DNA from: Bifidobacterium santillanense | GTDB taxonomy: Bacteria; Actinomycetota; Actinomycetes; Actinomycetales; Bifidobacteriaceae | Direction: 5' to 3' | NCBI RefSeq assembly: GCF_018555385.1 | Contig: NZ_JAFEJS010000001.1 | Location: 530,952-594,951 of the forward strand | DNA length: 64,000 bases | Shown: piece after piece, positions 27,015-35,999 of the stretch | How positions within the stretch are numbered: position 1 is the stretch's first letter | Layout: the number at the start of each line of letters is the position of its first letter | Translations under genes and position numbers: made by a program | Notes under the pieces: model-generated | Database searches by the model: none | The model's input: the letters and a program-made list of their open reading frames with translations, nothing else | Told to the model about the DNA's origin: nothing

Positions 27015-27911
27015 ATGTCCAAGCCCATCGTTCTCTCCCTCGGCGAACTTCTGTGGGACATGCTCCCCACCGGCAAGCGCGCCGGCGGCGCCCCCGTCAA
27101 CTTCGCCTACCACGCGATGATGAACGGCGCGGACGGTTACTCCATCTCCGCCGTCGGCGAGGATGAGCTCGGCGACGAGCTGCTCGCCGAGACCGCCAAG
27201 GCCGGCATCCACGCCGTCATCCAGCGCAACGCCTGGCCGACCTCCACCGTCGAGGTCGAGCTGCGCAACGGCATCCCGGAGTACACCATCGTCAAGGGCG
27301 TGGCCTGGGACCACATCCTGTACACCAAGCAGCTCATCGACGTCGTCAAGCAGGCCGACGCCGTGTGCTACGGCACCCTGGCCCTGCGCTCCCCGGAGTC
27401 CCACGCCACCATCACCGAGCTGCTCAAGCACACCAAGCCGGGCGCGATGAAGTTCTTCGACATCAACCTGCGCGGCGACCACTACTCCAAGGAGCTCATC
27501 GAGGAGCTGCTCGGCTACGCCACCGTGTTCAAGATCAACGACGAGGAGCTGCTGCTCCTGCGCGACATGTTCGACATCCGCGGCACCTCCGGCGATGACG
27601 CCTCCCGCTGGTTCCTCGAGCAGTACGATCTCGACTACGTGATCCTGACCGCAGGCTCCGCCTACTCCACGATCATCTCCAAGAACGGCGAGATCTCCAC
27701 CGTGGACACCCCGCGCGTCGAGGTCGTCGACACCGTCGGCGCCGGCGACTCCTTCTCCGGCACGTTCACCGCCCGCACCCTGCTGGGCGACTCCCTGTCC
27801 GAGGCGCACCGCACGGCCGTCAACACCGCCGCCTTCGTGTGCACCCAGGCCGGCGCCTGGCCGGAGTACCCGGCCCAGATGCCCGACTACCTGGCCGAGG
27901 CCGGCAAGTAA
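27015..27911 (+). CDS. PfkB-family carbohydrate kinase (fructokinase-like)
   Basis: A 298-residue sugar kinase of the ribokinase/PfkB family, closest by motif to fructokinases. The first signature AGGAPVNFAYHAMMNG is at about residues 23-38 and the second, DTVGAGDSFSGTF, at about 237-249, with the catalytic Asp in GAGD. AAAGGAAAGGAACCCACC precedes the ATG. Codon use is strongly biased toward C-ending codons, suggesting high expression. With the ROK regulator upstream and an MFS transporter downstream it forms a monosaccharide uptake and phosphorylation unit; fructose or mannose are the obvious candidates, the latter because a GH38 alpha-mannosidase lies next to the transporter. The substrate is inferred. 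Confidence 0.88.
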   Translation: MSKPIVLSLGELLWDMLPTGKRAGGAPVNFAYHAMMNGADGYSISAVGEDELGDELLAETAKAGIHAVIQRNAWPTSTVEVELRNGIPEYTIVKGVAWDHILYTKQLIDVVKQADAVCYGTLALRSPESHATITELLKHTKPGAMKFFDINLRGDHYSKELIEELLGYATVFKINDEELLLLRDMFDIRGTSGDDASRWFLEQYDLDYVILTAGSAYSTIISKNGEISTVDTPRVEVVDTVGAGDSFSGTFTARTLLGDSLSEAHRTAVNTAAFVCTQAGAWPEYPAQMPDYLAEAGK

Positions 27912-27926
27912 GCCGATCCCCCATTT

Positions 27927-27968
27927 CGTCCCGCATGGCCGATGTGAACGCGGCGGCCATGCGGGACG
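27927..27968 (+). terminator. 14-bp hairpin after the PfkB kinase
   Basis: Perfect arms CGTCCCGCATGGCC and GGCCATGCGGGACG (27927-27940 / 27955-27968) with a 14-nt loop, starting 16 bp past the kinase stop. No U-run follows; likely terminator or 3'-end stabiliser. Confidence 0.6.
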
Positions 27969-27998
27969 ATTGCGGTCTCACCGCATTTTCGATTTTCG

Positions 27999-28101
27999 GC
28001 ACCCCTCTCCCCCAGGGGCATGGCTTGCGCCGGGACAACGGCGTCCCGGATTCACACCGATACGACCGGACTCCCGGCGCGAGCCATGCCCTTTCGGGTG
28101 C
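27999..28101 (+). repeat. Long inverted repeat with an alternative internal hairpin upstream of the MFS gene
   Basis: Arms 28016-28035 and 28072-28091 can form a 20-bp stem with a single G-U pair, flanked by further matching GCACCC/GGGTGC ends at 27999-28004 and 28096-28101. A competing perfect 7-bp hairpin (CCGGGAC 28030-28036 / GTCCCGG 28043-28049) uses the last bases of the first arm, so both cannot fully form together. This leader-like region ends about 100 bp before the MFS start. Confidence 0.55.
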
Positions 28102-28113
28102 GGGACGCCGCTC

Positions 28114-28136
28114 ATAACTGAATATCGATAACTGAA
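28114..28136 (+). repeat. Direct repeat ATAACTGAA before the MFS gene
   Basis: ATAACTGAA occurs at 28114-28122 and 28128-28136, with a TATCGATA palindrome between. The spacing of 14 bp and the location 65-90 bp before the MFS start make it a possible activator or operator site. Nothing identifies the protein. Confidence 0.35.
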
Positions 28137-28200
28137 CGACAACCAAGCAACGGCAATTTCGTCCGTCTCATTAACAAGCAGTAGAAAAAGGGAATTTCTA

Positions 28201-29427
28201 ATGAGCAACGAAACCACCAAGACCGGCAACGCCGGATTCGCCAAGATCCTCCCGGTGATGTTCGCCTTCTTCGTCATGGGCTTCGTCGACCTCGTCGGCA
28301 CCGCGACGAACTACGTCAAGGGCGAGTTCAACCTGGCCGACGGCACCGCGAACCTGTTCACCACGATGGTGTTCTTCTGGTTCCTGATCTTCTCCGTGCC
28401 CACCGGCATGCTGATGAACAAAATCGGCCGCCGCAAAACCGTCCTGTGGTCCATCCTCGTCACCCTTGTGGCCATGGCCCTGCCGATCATCGCCTACACG
28501 GTCCTGTCCGGCACCGCGCGACTGGTCCTGATCGTCGCGTCCTTCGCGTTCCTGGGCATCGGCAACACCCTGATGCAGGTCTCCCTCAACCCCCTGCTGA
28601 CCGTGTTCGTCAAGGGCGACAAGCTCGCCTCGACCCTCACCACCGGCCAGTTCGTCAAGGCCTTCGCCTCCCTGTTCGCCCCCTACATCGCCATCTGGGG
28701 CGCCACCAAGCTCGGCATGTGGTGGATCCTGTTCGTGATCTACTTCGTCATCGGCATCGTCGGCTACATCCTGCTCGCCTTCGACAAGATCGACGAGCCC
28801 GCCCCCGACGCCGGCACCACCACCATCGGCCGCTGCTTCAAGCTCCTGTTCTCCGACGCCATCGTGTTCCTGTGCTTCCTGGGCATCGTGGCGCACGTGG
28901 GCGTCGACGTCGGCATCAACGCGCAGGCGCCGCGCATCCTGACCGAGCACACCGGCGACCAGTTCACCGAGATCGCCGCCACCGCCACGATGGTGTACTT
29001 CATCGCCCGTATGATCGGCTGCTTCACCGGCGGCATCGTCCTGCAGAAGATCAGCAACAAGGTCGGCCTGCGCGTGTGCGGCGTGATCATGACCCTGTCG
29101 GCCGTGTGCTTCGCCGCGTTCACGCTCGTTACGGACAACCCGCCGGTGTGGCTGTTCTGGACCGCGGTCGCGCTGGTCGGCTTCGGCAACTCGAACGTGT
29201 TCTCCCTGTTCCTGTCCCACGCGCTCATGTACCGTCCGGACCGTCAGAACGAGATCTCGGGACTCATGCTCATGGGCCTGATCGGCGGCGCGATCTTCCC
29301 GCCGGTCATGGGCGTCGCGGCCGACGCGGCCGGCCAGTTCGGCGGCATCCTCGTCATGGCCGTCGGCTGCCTCTACGTCCTCATCATGGGCTTCGGCTAC
29401 AGGCTGCTCGAAGGCAAGCGCGCCTGA
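28201..29427 (+). CDS. MFS sugar transporter of the FHS (FucP-like) group
   Basis: A 408-residue membrane protein with about 12 predicted helices. The first helix FFVMGFVDLVGTATNYVKGEF, the motif-A-like loop MLMNKIGRRKTVLW after helix 2 and the segment GIGNTLMQVSLNPLL place it with fucose/glucose/galactose proton symporters of the FHS family. The ribosome-binding site is a modest AAAAAGGGAA. It follows the PfkB kinase by 289 bp of structured leader, so it may be separately regulated. Likely role: proton-coupled uptake of the monosaccharide phosphorylated by the kinase. Exact sugar not determinable. Confidence 0.87.
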   Translation: MSNETTKTGNAGFAKILPVMFAFFVMGFVDLVGTATNYVKGEFNLADGTANLFTTMVFFWFLIFSVPTGMLMNKIGRRKTVLWSILVTLVAMALPIIAYTVLSGTARLVLIVASFAFLGIGNTLMQVSLNPLLTVFVKGDKLASTLTTGQFVKAFASLFAPYIAIWGATKLGMWWILFVIYFVIGIVGYILLAFDKIDEPAPDAGTTTIGRCFKLLFSDAIVFLCFLGIVAHVGVDVGINAQAPRILTEHTGDQFTEIAATATMVYFIARMIGCFTGGIVLQKISNKVGLRVCGVIMTLSAVCFAAFTLVTDNPPVWLFWTAVALVGFGNSNVFSLFLSHALMYRPDRQNEISGLMLMGLIGGAIFPPVMGVAADAAGQFGGILVMAVGCLYVLIMGFGYRLLEGKRA

Positions 29428-29491
29428 GCCGACGAGTCTGACCCGACGGCCTGCCCCGGTTCCGGGACGCATAGATGCCTCGGAGATGAGA

Positions 29492-29530
29492 AGAAGCGCC
29501 GTTCCTCCCCTCGGGAGGGGCGGCGCTTCT
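29492..29530. terminator. Bidirectional terminator between the MFS and GH38 genes
   Basis: An outer 10-bp stem AGAAGCGCCG / CGGCGCTTCT encloses a second stem CCCCT/AGGGG with a 4-nt loop. It is located between convergent genes, about 65 bp after the MFS stop and 48 bp from the GH38 stop. Confidence 0.7.
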
Positions 29531-29578
29531 CGCGTTCCTCCGGCCGGATACCCCGATCAAGCGGACAGCCGGGCATGG

Positions 29579-32500
29579 TCACGCGCGGCGGATGCGCAGC
29601 GTGGCCAGCTGGAACGGCGCGAACGTCAGGGCGGCGCCCTCGGCCGGGACGGCGTCCTCTCCCCCGGCCAGCGCGCGGGGCAGGTCGTCGGGCAGCTCGG
29701 GCTCCTCCAGGAGGTTCACCTCGCGCACCGTCGCCCCGGCGAGCGCCGCGTCCACGTGCAGCACGGCGGACGCGGCGCCTCCCGCGGCCTCGTACAGACG
29801 CACGACGAGATCGTCGGAGCCGTCGTCGGCGAGCTTCACCCAATCGAGCGCGACGACGCCGGACACGTCGCCGAGCGAGACCGGCGGGGCGAACGCGGGC
29901 AGTTCGCCGACGACGGGACAGTTGAGCCTCGCCGCCTCGGCCAGTACGGCGTCCATGCCGGCTCCCGCGAGGACGGACCATGCGAACGCGTGTCTTCCCC
30001 GGTCCGTGTCCGGATCGGGGAAGCGCGGCGCGGAGAGCAGGGACAGGCGCACCATGACGCCGCGTCCGGCACCGTACGGGGCGTCCCCGCGGATGGGGCT
30101 CACATCGGAGCCGTACGTGGAGGCGTTCACGACGGCGGCCGCGTAGCCCGACTCGGCAACGCGCACGAAGCGGTGCGTGCAGCTTTCGAACATGGCCTCG
30201 TCGGACCGCGTGTTCCCGGCGACCGGACGCTCGACCAGACCATACTGACACTCGTACTGGGCGCGGTCGGCAAGCAGAGCCACCGGCAGATCGACCTTGA
30301 GGAAGCGCTCGTCGGCATGCCAGTCCACGTCGGCGGCGAAGTCGAGCGAGTCGGCGCCCGGGCGCAGCGTGATGCGGGTGCGGATGACGACGCCCTCGGC
30401 CTCGGCGCGGGTCTCGACGCTCGCGGCGCCGTCCGGTTCGGAACGCGAGTCGACGATCGAGGAGCCGGCGAGCGCGGCGGCGGTGAGGAGCGCGTCACGC
30501 TGGATCTCCCACGCATCCCACTGGGACGGTTCGTCGCGCAGCAGCTCGTAGCGGCCCAGCCGGGCGCCCTCGGGCACGAGCTCGCGCCCACAGCGTCGGT
30601 CGACGAGCGAGGAGACGGTGCCGTCGGCCTCGACGCGTACGGCGAGGATCCCGTTGTCGAGTGTGGTCCCGGCGTCGTCGCGTGCGATGCGCACGGGCGT
30701 GACCGGCTCCGATGCGCCGGCGCGGGCGAGGTCGCGCGCGGACATGACCGTCCACGCGTCGCCGTGGTCGCGCGCATACGGGACGATCACCGCGCCCCTC
30801 ACGATGCGGTCGGACGGTTCGGCGGCGGCGATGGCCGCCCCGGCCCCCGCGGCGAGGTCGCGCAGCCGGGCGAGGTCGCGCGCGTATTCGGCGCGGGCCC
30901 GGCGATGCACCCAGGCGATGGCGGAACCGGGCAGGATGTCGTGGAACTGGTTGAGGAGCAGCGTCCTCCAGATGCGCTCCAGCTCCCCGCGCGGGTAGGC
31001 GTACGTCGGGTCCTTGAGTCGGGCCGCGGCGCACAGGTATTCGGTCTCGCGCAGCAGGGCCTCCTCCGCACGGCAGTCGCGCTTCATGTCCTGCTGGGAG
31101 GTCAGTGTGCCGCGGTGCAGCTCCAGGTACAGCTCGCCCCGGTATACGGGGGTCTCGCCGCGCGCGTCGTCGACGATGTCGCGGCGGACGCGGTCGAACA
31201 GCTCGTCGGGCGTGCCGAAGTCGACCTTGGGGGCGCCGGCGAGGTTCCGGGCGCGGCGGATGCGCGCGGCCATCTCGCGGGTGGGGCCGCCTCCCCCGTC
31301 GCCGTGGCCGTACAGCAGGATCGCGTTGCGCGACAGGTCCTTGTCGAGGAAGTTGCGCTGCGAGTGCATGAGCTCGTGCATCTCCACGGTCGAGGCGTAC
31401 GTGTCGGACGGCGGGAAGTGGACGAGGATGCGCGTGCCGTCGACACCCTCCCACAGGAACGAGTGGTGCGGGAACCGGGTCGTGTCGTTCCAGGAGATCT
31501 TCTGCGTGAGGAACCAGTCGAATCCGGCGCGGCGGGCGATCTGCGGCCACGCGCCGCTGTAGCCGAAGCTGTCCGGCAGCCATACGCCGCGGGGCTCGAC
31601 GCCGAGGCGCTCCCCGAAGTAGCGGCGACCGAACGTGATCTGGCGGACCAGCGACTCCCCGGCGGGCATCATGCCGTCGGATTCGACCCACATGCCGCCC
31701 ACGGGGACGAACCGTCCCTCGGCGACGCGGGCGCGCAGCCGTGCGAAGAGGTCGGGATGGCCCTCCTCGAGCCATGCGTACTGCTGGGCGGAGCTCATCG
31801 CGTAGGTGAGGTCGGGGTCCTCGTCCATCAGGGCGAGCACGTTGGCGACGGTGCGCGCGACCTTGCGCCGGGTCTCCCTGACGGGCCACAGCCATGCGGA
31901 GTCGATGTGCGCGTGGCCGACGGCGACGTGGGCGATGGCGCTGGAGGAGGCCGGCTCGGTCAGCACGCCGGCGAGTTCGGCGCGTGCGGCGGCGAGCGTG
32001 CCGGCGATGTCCTGCTCGTCGTAGGCGTTGAGCGACCGCTGCAGCGCCTTGGCGAGCTGCCAGTAGCGAGGATCGTCGTCGTGGAGCTCGCGGATCAGCG
32101 AGGAGACGGTCTCGAGGTCCATGTGGTAGGCGAACACGTCCCCGTCGAACGCGGCGACGTCCACGCGGCGCATCGTGTACGGGGTGTGCGGACGGTCGAC
32201 CCGGCCGGTCGGCCCCTCGCCGAGCCGGGTGGGTGCGAACGACGGCTCGCATGCGATGTTCGGGTTGGCGGCGGCCTCGATGTAGAGGGTGAAGCGGCCG
32301 TCCCCGTCGAGGTCGACGGCCGTGGCCCCGTCGGCGCCGGCGAGCGGCACCCAGTGGTTCATCGGGTTCACGGCCTTGACGGCGGTGCCGTCGGCACGGT
32401 AGACAAGGCCCTCGGCGTGGAATCCGGGCCACCGGTCGATCCAGCCCAAGTCGACGAGCAGTTCGATCCCGCGCCCCGCTGCCGCCCCGGGATCGACGCG

Positions 32501-32743
32501 GCCCCGCACCTCGAACCATGTGGTGCCCCATGTGGTGCCCCACTCGCCGGGGACCTCGAACGGACGGAACGCGACGGCTCCGGCGCGCGCACGGGCGAGG
32601 AACTCCCCCGAGGGCTCCGGCTCGCCGGGGTTGTCGTACGCCCGGAGCGTGCACGAGGACAGAACGGTGTGGATATGCGGCGCGACGCGCTGCCGCATCA
32701 CGCGCTCGCAGCGCTCGAGCTGCTGTTCGGGCAGAAGAAACAT
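29579..32743 (-). CDS. Alpha-mannosidase, glycoside hydrolase family 38
   Basis: A 1054-residue zinc-dependent retaining alpha-mannosidase. The GH38 catalytic domain shows the zinc-binding HxD in VGHAHIDSAWLWPVRETRRK (near residue 275) and the nucleophile Asp in RGVWLPDSFGYSGAWPQI (near residue 384). The middle and C-terminal beta domains follow (VDWHADERFLKVDLPV, PYGAGRGVMVRLSLL). There is no signal peptide, so it acts in the cytoplasm on imported mannosides, for example from N-glycans. The start at 32743 follows AGGAGG. It is a single-gene unit on the minus strand beside ssrA, next to a kinase/transporter/ROK set that could handle released mannose. Confidence 0.93.
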   Translation of the reverse strand: MFLLPEQQLERCERVMRQRVAPHIHTVLSSCTLRAYDNPGEPEPSGEFLARARAGAVAFRPFEVPGEWGTTWGTTWFEVRGRVDPGAAAGRGIELLVDLGWIDRWPGFHAEGLVYRADGTAVKAVNPMNHWVPLAGADGATAVDLDGDGRFTLYIEAAANPNIACEPSFAPTRLGEGPTGRVDRPHTPYTMRRVDVAAFDGDVFAYHMDLETVSSLIRELHDDDPRYWQLAKALQRSLNAYDEQDIAGTLAAARAELAGVLTEPASSSAIAHVAVGHAHIDSAWLWPVRETRRKVARTVANVLALMDEDPDLTYAMSSAQQYAWLEEGHPDLFARLRARVAEGRFVPVGGMWVESDGMMPAGESLVRQITFGRRYFGERLGVEPRGVWLPDSFGYSGAWPQIARRAGFDWFLTQKISWNDTTRFPHHSFLWEGVDGTRILVHFPPSDTYASTVEMHELMHSQRNFLDKDLSRNAILLYGHGDGGGGPTREMAARIRRARNLAGAPKVDFGTPDELFDRVRRDIVDDARGETPVYRGELYLELHRGTLTSQQDMKRDCRAEEALLRETEYLCAAARLKDPTYAYPRGELERIWRTLLLNQFHDILPGSAIAWVHRRARAEYARDLARLRDLAAGAGAAIAAAEPSDRIVRGAVIVPYARDHGDAWTVMSARDLARAGASEPVTPVRIARDDAGTTLDNGILAVRVEADGTVSSLVDRRCGRELVPEGARLGRYELLRDEPSQWDAWEIQRDALLTAAALAGSSIVDSRSEPDGAASVETRAEAEGVVIRTRITLRPGADSLDFAADVDWHADERFLKVDLPVALLADRAQYECQYGLVERPVAGNTRSDEAMFESCTHRFVRVAESGYAAAVVNASTYGSDVSPIRGDAPYGAGRGVMVRLSLLSAPRFPDPDTDRGRHAFAWSVLAGAGMDAVLAEAARLNCPVVGELPAFAPPVSLGDVSGVVALDWVKLADDGSDDLVVRLYEAAGGAASAVLHVDAALAGATVREVNLLEEPELPDDLPRALAGGEDAVPAEGAALTFAPFQLATLRIRRA

Positions 32744-32781
32744 GTGGCCGCGGCCCTCCTTCGGCGATGTGGACGGATACG

Positions 32782-32812
32782 AAAAAGCGCCACCCCGGGT
32801 GGGATGGCGCTT
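32782..32812 (-). terminator. Terminator of ssrA
   Basis: An 8-bp stem AAGCGCCA / TGGCGCTT with a C/G-rich loop; on the minus strand it is followed by TTTTTC. It starts six bases after the tmRNA 3' CCA. Confidence 0.8.
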
Positions 32813-32817
32813 CGTGA

Positions 32818-33214
32818 TGGTGGAGATGCGGGGAATTGAACCCCGGTCCGGTGACCGTACCCTCAGTCTTCTACGTGCGTAGTCTGCTGGCCGTGCGGCG
32901 GTTTTTCTGCCCCCAACTGTGTCGCAGACGACCGTTGGCGAGCATATCCGCAGTCAAAGTCCCGATGCGGCCCTGAGGCTCAGCCGTATCAGCAAGTCCT
33001 CTAAACGACGCTCAGCATTCCCCCGAAGACGAGGGGAAGTGAACGGAGCGGCTGCTCACTGGTTAATCCTGGCGCGAAGCTCAGGCAGCGAGAGCGAACT
33101 CAGTGCGGTTAGATTTAGCACTTATTTTTTTGCCGGGGGCATCCACGAGCGGACCCGGCGTTCTCGGCACGCTTCCCTGCGACGAACAGGTCACCGTCGA
33201 AACCGATCATCCCC
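32818..33214 (-). ncRNA. ssrA: Transfer-messenger RNA (tmRNA)
   Basis: A 397-nt tmRNA that rescues stalled ribosomes with SmpB. The 5' end GGGGATG pairs with CATCTCC before the 3' ACCA to give the acceptor stem, and the T-arm reads GGTTCAATTCC close to the 3' end. The tag frame runs from 33119 to 33081 on the minus strand and encodes AKSNRTEFALAA followed by TGA; the A-rich GGCAAAAAAATAAGT precedes it. The Ala-Leu-Ala-Ala end is the usual ClpXP degradation signal. The tag is that of bifidobacteria, which supports the genus call. Between GH38 and ftsQ, it is transcribed in the same direction as the dcw operon but has its own promoter and terminator. Confidence 0.97.
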
Positions 33215-33222
33215 AATCTTGA

Positions 33223-33228
33223 ATTATC
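33223..33228 (-). promoter_or_regulatory. -10 box of the ssrA promoter
   Basis: GATAAT on the minus strand lies 9 bp upstream of the mapped tmRNA 5' end, the right distance for a start at 33214. It is inside the palindrome CTTGAATTATCAAG (33218-33231). No convincing -35 box was found. Confidence 0.5.
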
Positions 33229-33352
33229 AAGCCCCGCCCATTCAGGCGGACACCTCAGCATACAACCGTCCGGCACCGGAACGCAAATCGGCGGCGTCGC
33301 TCACGCCGTCGGCGAACAACGGACGACGGGCGGACGCGCCGCCGGCAGCGTC

Positions 33353-34378
33353 TCAGCGCAGCACCGGCCGCAGCGGCGCGGAGACGTCGACCTCCGTCTT
33401 GTCGCCGATGACCTTCTTGTCGGACAGGATCTTGTCGACGACGGCCTTCTTGAGCTTCATCTGGGAGGAGTCGCCCCATACGACCGTGTGCTTGCCGCCG
33501 TCGAGCTGGGTGGTGATGGAGTCCTGCGTGGCGGCGGTGACCTTGGTGATCCGGTTGCGCATCGACTCGGGCAGCGAGTCCAGCACCTTGAGCGCCTCCT
33601 TGACGGCGCGGCGTTTGAGTCCCGCCGACACGTCCTTCACCTCGATCACGGGGATGCCGTCGACCGACGCCCCGGCCACGGAGTTGAGCACGCGCGCCTT
33701 GGAGTCGACGGCGGTCATCGAATCGCCGCCGGACGCCTTGAGCATCGCCGCCGGACGCTGCGATTCGACGGCGACGGCCAGGCCGTGCGGCCAGCGCTTC
33801 GTCGCCGTGGCGCTGGTGACGCCCGGGATGGACGACATCCGCTCGGTCATGTCGCTGGTGTTGACCAGCACGAGCGACCGGCCGGTCTGCTCGTCGACGA
33901 TGTCGCGGATGTCCGACTCGCTCACCCACTTGTTGGCGCCCGTGACCGTGACCTGCGACGCGTCAAGACGCAGCGCCGGCGAGAGGAACAGCAGCCAGCA
34001 CAATCCGACGACCAGGACGACGGCGAGCGCCGCGATCCCGGCGCGCAGGGCGATCGCCCGCACCCCGGCGCGCTTGCGCTCCCTGGCCCTGGCGGTGAAG
34101 TCGACGACCTTGGGCCTGGTGGCCAGTCCCAGCGTGCCGGAGTTCTCCCGGAGCGTCTTGGCGACGAGGTCCTCGCTGCTGAGTCTGCGGGCATCGACGA
34201 ACGCCCCCGGCTTGGAGCGCGACGGATCGGCGGACGAGCCGGAGACGGTCTTGCGCGGCTGGCGGCGCGGCGGCTGGGACGGCTTCGACGGCTGCGCGCG
34301 GCGGACGAGCCGTCCGCGGTTGCCTCGTTCCGGACCGCGTCCCGGCTCACCGCCGGAGCTGACGACCCTGCCCGCCAT
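33353..34378 (-). CDS. ftsQ: Cell division protein FtsQ
   Basis: A 341-residue divisome protein linking FtsB/FtsL to later septum proteins. It has a long basic, Pro/Arg-rich cytoplasmic region of about 120 residues (longer than in E. coli), one membrane segment at about 122-145 (IAALAVVLVVGLCWLLFL), then the POTRA domain starting LRLDASQVTVTGANKWVSESDI and the FtsQ/DivIB domain. Its ATG overlaps the murC stop (TGATG), so translation is coupled. It is the last gene of the dcw operon; ftsZ does not follow, and tmRNA is the next feature. Confidence 0.9.
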   Translation of the reverse strand: MAGRVVSSGGEPGRGPERGNRGRLVRRAQPSKPSQPPRRQPRKTVSGSSADPSRSKPGAFVDARRLSSEDLVAKTLRENSGTLGLATRPKVVDFTARARERKRAGVRAIALRAGIAALAVVLVVGLCWLLFLSPALRLDASQVTVTGANKWVSESDIRDIVDEQTGRSLVLVNTSDMTERMSSIPGVTSATATKRWPHGLAVAVESQRPAAMLKASGGDSMTAVDSKARVLNSVAGASVDGIPVIEVKDVSAGLKRRAVKEALKVLDSLPESMRNRITKVTAATQDSITTQLDGGKHTVVWGDSSQMKLKKAVVDKILSDKKVIGDKTEVDVSAPLRPVLR

Positions 34379-35916
34379 CAGTCGCAGCTTTCGCGATGCG
34401 CCTCGAGCGCGTGGAGGATCACCTCGCCCATGTCGGTGATGTCGCCGGCGCCGACGGTGAAGACGACGTCGCCGTGGTGGGCGCGCATCGCCATCATCCG
34501 GGCGGCCAGCTCCATGTCCTCGACGGCGCGGAACTCCACGCCGGTCATGCCCTGCGCCTCGCGCACGATGGTCACGGGGCCGACGCCCGGGAAGTCGGCC
34601 TGCTTCTCTCGGGCCGGGTAGATGCCGGTGACGATGACGTCGTCGGCCTTGGACAGGGCCTGCGCGAACTCGCGGGCGAAGAACTTCGTGCGGCTGAACA
34701 GGTGCGGCTGGAAGAGCACGCGGATCACGCTGTGCGGGTAGCGGCGGCGCGCGGCGTCGAGCAGCGCGGCGATCTCGGTGGGATGGTGCGCGTAGTCGTC
34801 GACGACGGTGACCTGCTTGACGACGCCCTTGATCTGGAAGCGTCGCACGGCGCCGCGGAAGGACGCGATGGCGCCGGCGGCGTCGGCCGGGGAGACGCCC
34901 AGCAGCACGGCCGCGGTGATCGCGGCGGCGGCGTTGCGCGCATTGTGCAGACCCGGCACCTCGAGGCTGACGGCCTGTTCGACGTCGGCGCCTGCGGTGA
35001 CGGCAGCCGGCAGATGGAGCGTGAAGTGCTCGGCGCCGGACTCGGCGGACTCGCTTTCGGATTCGATGTGCACGTACGCGGCGCCGTTCAGTCCCCCGAG
35101 CGCGGGGTCGTCGGCCGGCGTGGTGCCGTAGGCGACGGCGTGCGCGGCGACGGCGGGGTCGAGCGCGAGCAGCACGGCCAGCGCGTTCGGGTCGTCGGCG
35201 CAGATGACGATATGGCCGGTGGCGTGGCCGGCGTGCTCGACGAAGGCGGCGCGGTAGTGCGCCTCGTCGCCGTAGTGGTCGAGATGGTCGGCCTCGCAGT
35301 TGGTGATGACGGCGATCTGCGGACGGTACTTCTCGAAGCTGCCGTCGGATTCGTCGGCCTCGGCGACGAGGGCCTCTCCCCCGCCGACGTGGCCGCCGTC
35401 GATGACCGCGCCGTCCCTGCCCTGGATGGAGCCGCCGATCGCGTAGCTGGGGTCGGCGCCGCAGTGCTCGAGCACGTGGGCCAGCATCGAGCTGGTGGTG
35501 GTCTTGCCGTGCGCGCCGGCCACGGTGACCGCGCGGCGGCCGTGCATGAGCAGCGCGAGGATGTCGCTGCGGTGCACGATGCGCTTGCCGGCCTCGTGGG
35601 CGGCGACGATCTCCGGGTTGTCCGGCTTGATCGCGCTCGAGTAGACGATGGTGTCCGCGCCGGCGACGTTCTCGGCCCGCTGGCCGAAGGCGACCGTGAT
35701 GCCCAGGGCCTCGAGGCGGTCCGTCTTGGCGCTGCGTTCGCGGTCGGAGCCGGACACGGCCACGCCGCGCTGGTGCAGCATCTCGGCGAGGACGGACATG
35801 CCGGCGCCTCCGATGCCGATGAAATGCGTGGCGCCCAGCGCGTCGACGGTCTCGTCGTCGGCGAACGCGGCGTGCTCGGGGTTGAGGATGATGGGTGAAG
35901 TGGTGTCTGCGGTCAC
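34378..35916 (-). CDS. murC: UDP-N-acetylmuramate--L-alanine ligase
   Basis: A 512-residue cytoplasmic Mur ligase that adds L-alanine to UDP-MurNAc. The Rossmann motif HFIGIGGAGMSVLAEML is near residue 32, the ATP P-loop VAGAHGKTTTSSMLAH near 135, and the C-terminal DDYAHHPTEIAALLDAAR is the MurC signature. Translation starts at a GTG at 35916, nine bases after AAGGAG; the frame is open upstream but runs through unrelated sequence. It overlaps ftsQ by one base and follows murG. Confidence 0.95.
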   Translation of the reverse strand: MTADTTSPIILNPEHAAFADDETVDALGATHFIGIGGAGMSVLAEMLHQRGVAVSGSDRERSAKTDRLEALGITVAFGQRAENVAGADTIVYSSAIKPDNPEIVAAHEAGKRIVHRSDILALLMHGRRAVTVAGAHGKTTTSSMLAHVLEHCGADPSYAIGGSIQGRDGAVIDGGHVGGGEALVAEADESDGSFEKYRPQIAVITNCEADHLDHYGDEAHYRAAFVEHAGHATGHIVICADDPNALAVLLALDPAVAAHAVAYGTTPADDPALGGLNGAAYVHIESESESAESGAEHFTLHLPAAVTAGADVEQAVSLEVPGLHNARNAAAAITAAVLLGVSPADAAGAIASFRGAVRRFQIKGVVKQVTVVDDYAHHPTEIAALLDAARRRYPHSVIRVLFQPHLFSRTKFFAREFAQALSKADDVIVTGIYPAREKQADFPGVGPVTIVREAQGMTGVEFRAVEDMELAARMMAMRAHHGDVVFTVGAGDITDMGEVILHALEAHRESCD

Positions 35917-35999
35917 GGAAACGTACTCCTTGCAGGAAAAGTCAAATCCTAAATCATTATGTCGGATGCGGTGACAGGGCCCGGGGCCAGGCCGGCGCC

